A stretch of DNA of 32,716 nt, from the NCBI GenBank assembly GCA_934370915.1, contig CAKRNI010000004.1:1-32716 (forward strand). Reading direction: 5' to 3'. The DNA is from an uncultured Lachnospiraceae bacterium (GTDB taxonomy: Bacteria; Bacillota; Clostridia; Lachnospirales; Lachnospiraceae). Each line of letters opens with the position of its first letter. The first letter of the stretch is position 1. Shown in pieces: positions 31,530 through 32,716 of this stretch. The notes beneath the pieces were generated by a model. That model was not told the origin of the DNA and searched no databases. It saw only the letters and a list, made by a program, of their open reading frames with translations. The translations under genes and the position numbers were made by a program.

Positions 31530-31639
31530 GGAATAGAAAAGAAAAGCTGCCCGCGAAACAGAACATGCGGACCAGAAGACAAAAAGGATCCGCAGGAGAG
31601 ATCAAAAAAGCAACAGGTTGCAGAAAATGAGGAGGAACC

Positions 31640-32716
31640 ATGAAAAAAGCAGGTAAGATCGTAATCGGGCTTGTATGCGTCGGCGCATTTGGAGCCCTGA
31701 TGTTCACAAGATTTACGAAAAAAGAAGAGCCGATCGAGGCCGTTCCGAACCCGACCGTCGTCGTCCAGACACCGGAGACAGGAAATATTGAACTTTCCAC
31801 GGGACTGACCGGTACTGTGGAACCGGCAGATCAGGTATACATTATCCCGAAGGGAAGCGGAGAAGTACTGGAGGTTTATGTAAATCAGGGCGATACCGTA
31901 CAGAAGGGACAGAAGCTGTTCCGCATCGACAACAAGCAGTTAGACGCGGCAAGGATCACGTTAAATACGACCCAGGTATCCTTAAATGATGCCCAGACAT
32001 CTGTAAACAGAATGAAGGCGCTCTACGAGAGCGGGGATATTTCCGCCCAGGCCTACGAGCAGGCGGTAAGCGGTCTGTCCATGGCGAAGCTCCAGTATGA
32101 TTCCGCAAAATTAAATTATGATACCCAGAGCGAGAACACGGTTGTTACCGCGCCGATCGCCGGTGTCTTAGAGCAGTTCGGTGTGCAGGTGCATGATATG
32201 TCTGCGGGCGGTTCTGTTGCAGGCGTCGTATCCGGTGCAGGCGGAAAGACACTGACTTTCAACGTGTCGGAGCGTGTCATGAAGGGATTAAATATCGGTG
32301 ATCCTGTGACGGTGGAGAAGAACGGAACGGATTACAGCGGCGCGATCTCCGAGATCGGCAGCATGGTGGACGCGTCCACAGGACTTTTCAAGGTGAAAGC
32401 AACCTTAGGCGATGCGGACGGACTTGCCAGCGGAACGATGGTAAAGGTTTATGTGACAGCGGAGAAGGCGGACAACGTCATGGTTGTTCCGGCAGACTGT
32501 GTCAACTACAGCAACGGAGACGCTTACGTCTATACATATGATGCCGCGACATCCACAGCGAAAAAGACTCCGGTGGAAGACGGGCTCATCGATTCCGACA
32601 AGATCCAGATCGTTTCCGGACTTTCCTACGATGACGAGGTCATCACAAGCTGGTCCAAGGAGCTTTATGATGGTGCTGCTGTGAATCTTCAGGGCAGTGA
32701 TGACAGCGCGGAAACG
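31640..32716 (+). CDS. Efflux membrane-fusion (HlyD/RND adaptor) protein, 3' end outside window
   Basis: The first 359 residues of a membrane-fusion protein; the frame is still open at the window end. An N-terminal membrane anchor (about residues 5-23) is followed by a barrel-sandwich/lipoyl half (SGEVLEVYVNQGDTVQKGQK, about 74-93). Next come a short helical hairpin (about 100-165), the second lipoyl half (TAPIAGVLEQF) and a beta-barrel domain. The cysteine at residue 13 is not in a good lipobox, so it is membrane-anchored rather than a lipoprotein. GAGGAGGAACC precedes the ATG. With the upstream TetR gene it predicts an efflux system whose permease should lie just beyond the window. The 110-base gap before it shows no other feature. 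Confidence 0.92.
   Translation, partial: MKKAGKIVIGLVCVGAFGALMFTRFTKKEEPIEAVPNPTVVVQTPETGNIELSTGLTGTVEPADQVYIIPKGSGEVLEVYVNQGDTVQKGQKLFRIDNKQLDAARITLNTTQVSLNDAQTSVNRMKALYESGDISAQAYEQAVSGLSMAKLQYDSAKLNYDTQSENTVVTAPIAGVLEQFGVQVHDMSAGGSVAGVVSGAGGKTLTFNVSERVMKGLNIGDPVTVEKNGTDYSGAISEIGSMVDASTGLFKVKATLGDADGLASGTMVKVYVTAEKADNVMVVPADCVNYSNGDAYVYTYDAATSTAKKTPVEDGLIDSDKIQIVSGLSYDDEVITSWSKELYDGAAVNLQGSDDSAET

Overview
The window looks like chromosomal DNA of a Gram-positive, spore-forming Clostridia member, most likely a Lachnospiraceae. The reasons are the Nudix hydrolase / SpoIIM-like / XerD neighbourhood, the sufCBDSU-type iron-sulfur operon, strong AGGAGG ribosome binding sites with consensus sigma-A promoters, and a tiny holin-like toxin gene of a type common in Firmicutes. 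Genus cannot be fixed from sequence alone.

Layout. 100-3320: housekeeping genes proC, an ADP-ribose pyrophosphatase-like Nudix hydrolase, a SpoIIM-like membrane protein and xerD. 3321-3871: a 550-base gap with a strong terminator and a dyad-rich leader. 3872-10022: gltB-gltD, the two subunits of glutamate synthase, ending at a terminator. 10199-11498: a divergent pair of regulators (small XRE protein; HTH-WYL protein). 11560-21160: a visibly more AT-rich accessory operon, described below. 21404-23665: a possible remnant of an Rpn/PD-(D/E)XK-type protein, a small conserved protein, and an AAA_14/DUF4143 ATPase preceded by four operator-like repeats spaced exactly 34 bases apart. 23744-25115: a two-gene threonine/serine exporter. 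25095-25478: a type I toxin-antitoxin locus (32-residue holin-like toxin plus antisense RNA) whose promoter holds a perfect LexA/SOS box. 25488-30467: sufC-sufB-sufD-sufS-sufU on the minus strand, every junction overlapping. 30771-32716: an apparently autoregulated TetR regulator and the start of an efflux membrane-fusion protein cut by the window end.

The most interesting part is 11560-21160. Two dynamin-like GTPases (one short, one with a long stalk, a beta-repeat block and an aromatic tip) are followed by a coiled-coil tail-anchored protein, a small unknown ORF, a 1164-residue HerA/FtsK-type ATPase with a Ser/Thr/Gly-rich insert of about 190 residues, a DNA/RNA non-specific nuclease of the polymorphic-toxin type, and a YezG/DUF600-like immunity protein. 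The genes are tightly packed, several overlap, and all point the same way. The nuclease has no signal peptide or recognised secretion domain. It carries two copies of a short motif (RPSxELPHxK) that are conserved in protein but diverged in DNA, as expected of a docking or sorting signal. I infer a membrane-remodelling, pump-driven nuclease-effector system, used either for toxin delivery or for phage defence. I know of no described system with this gene set, but I could not search databases.
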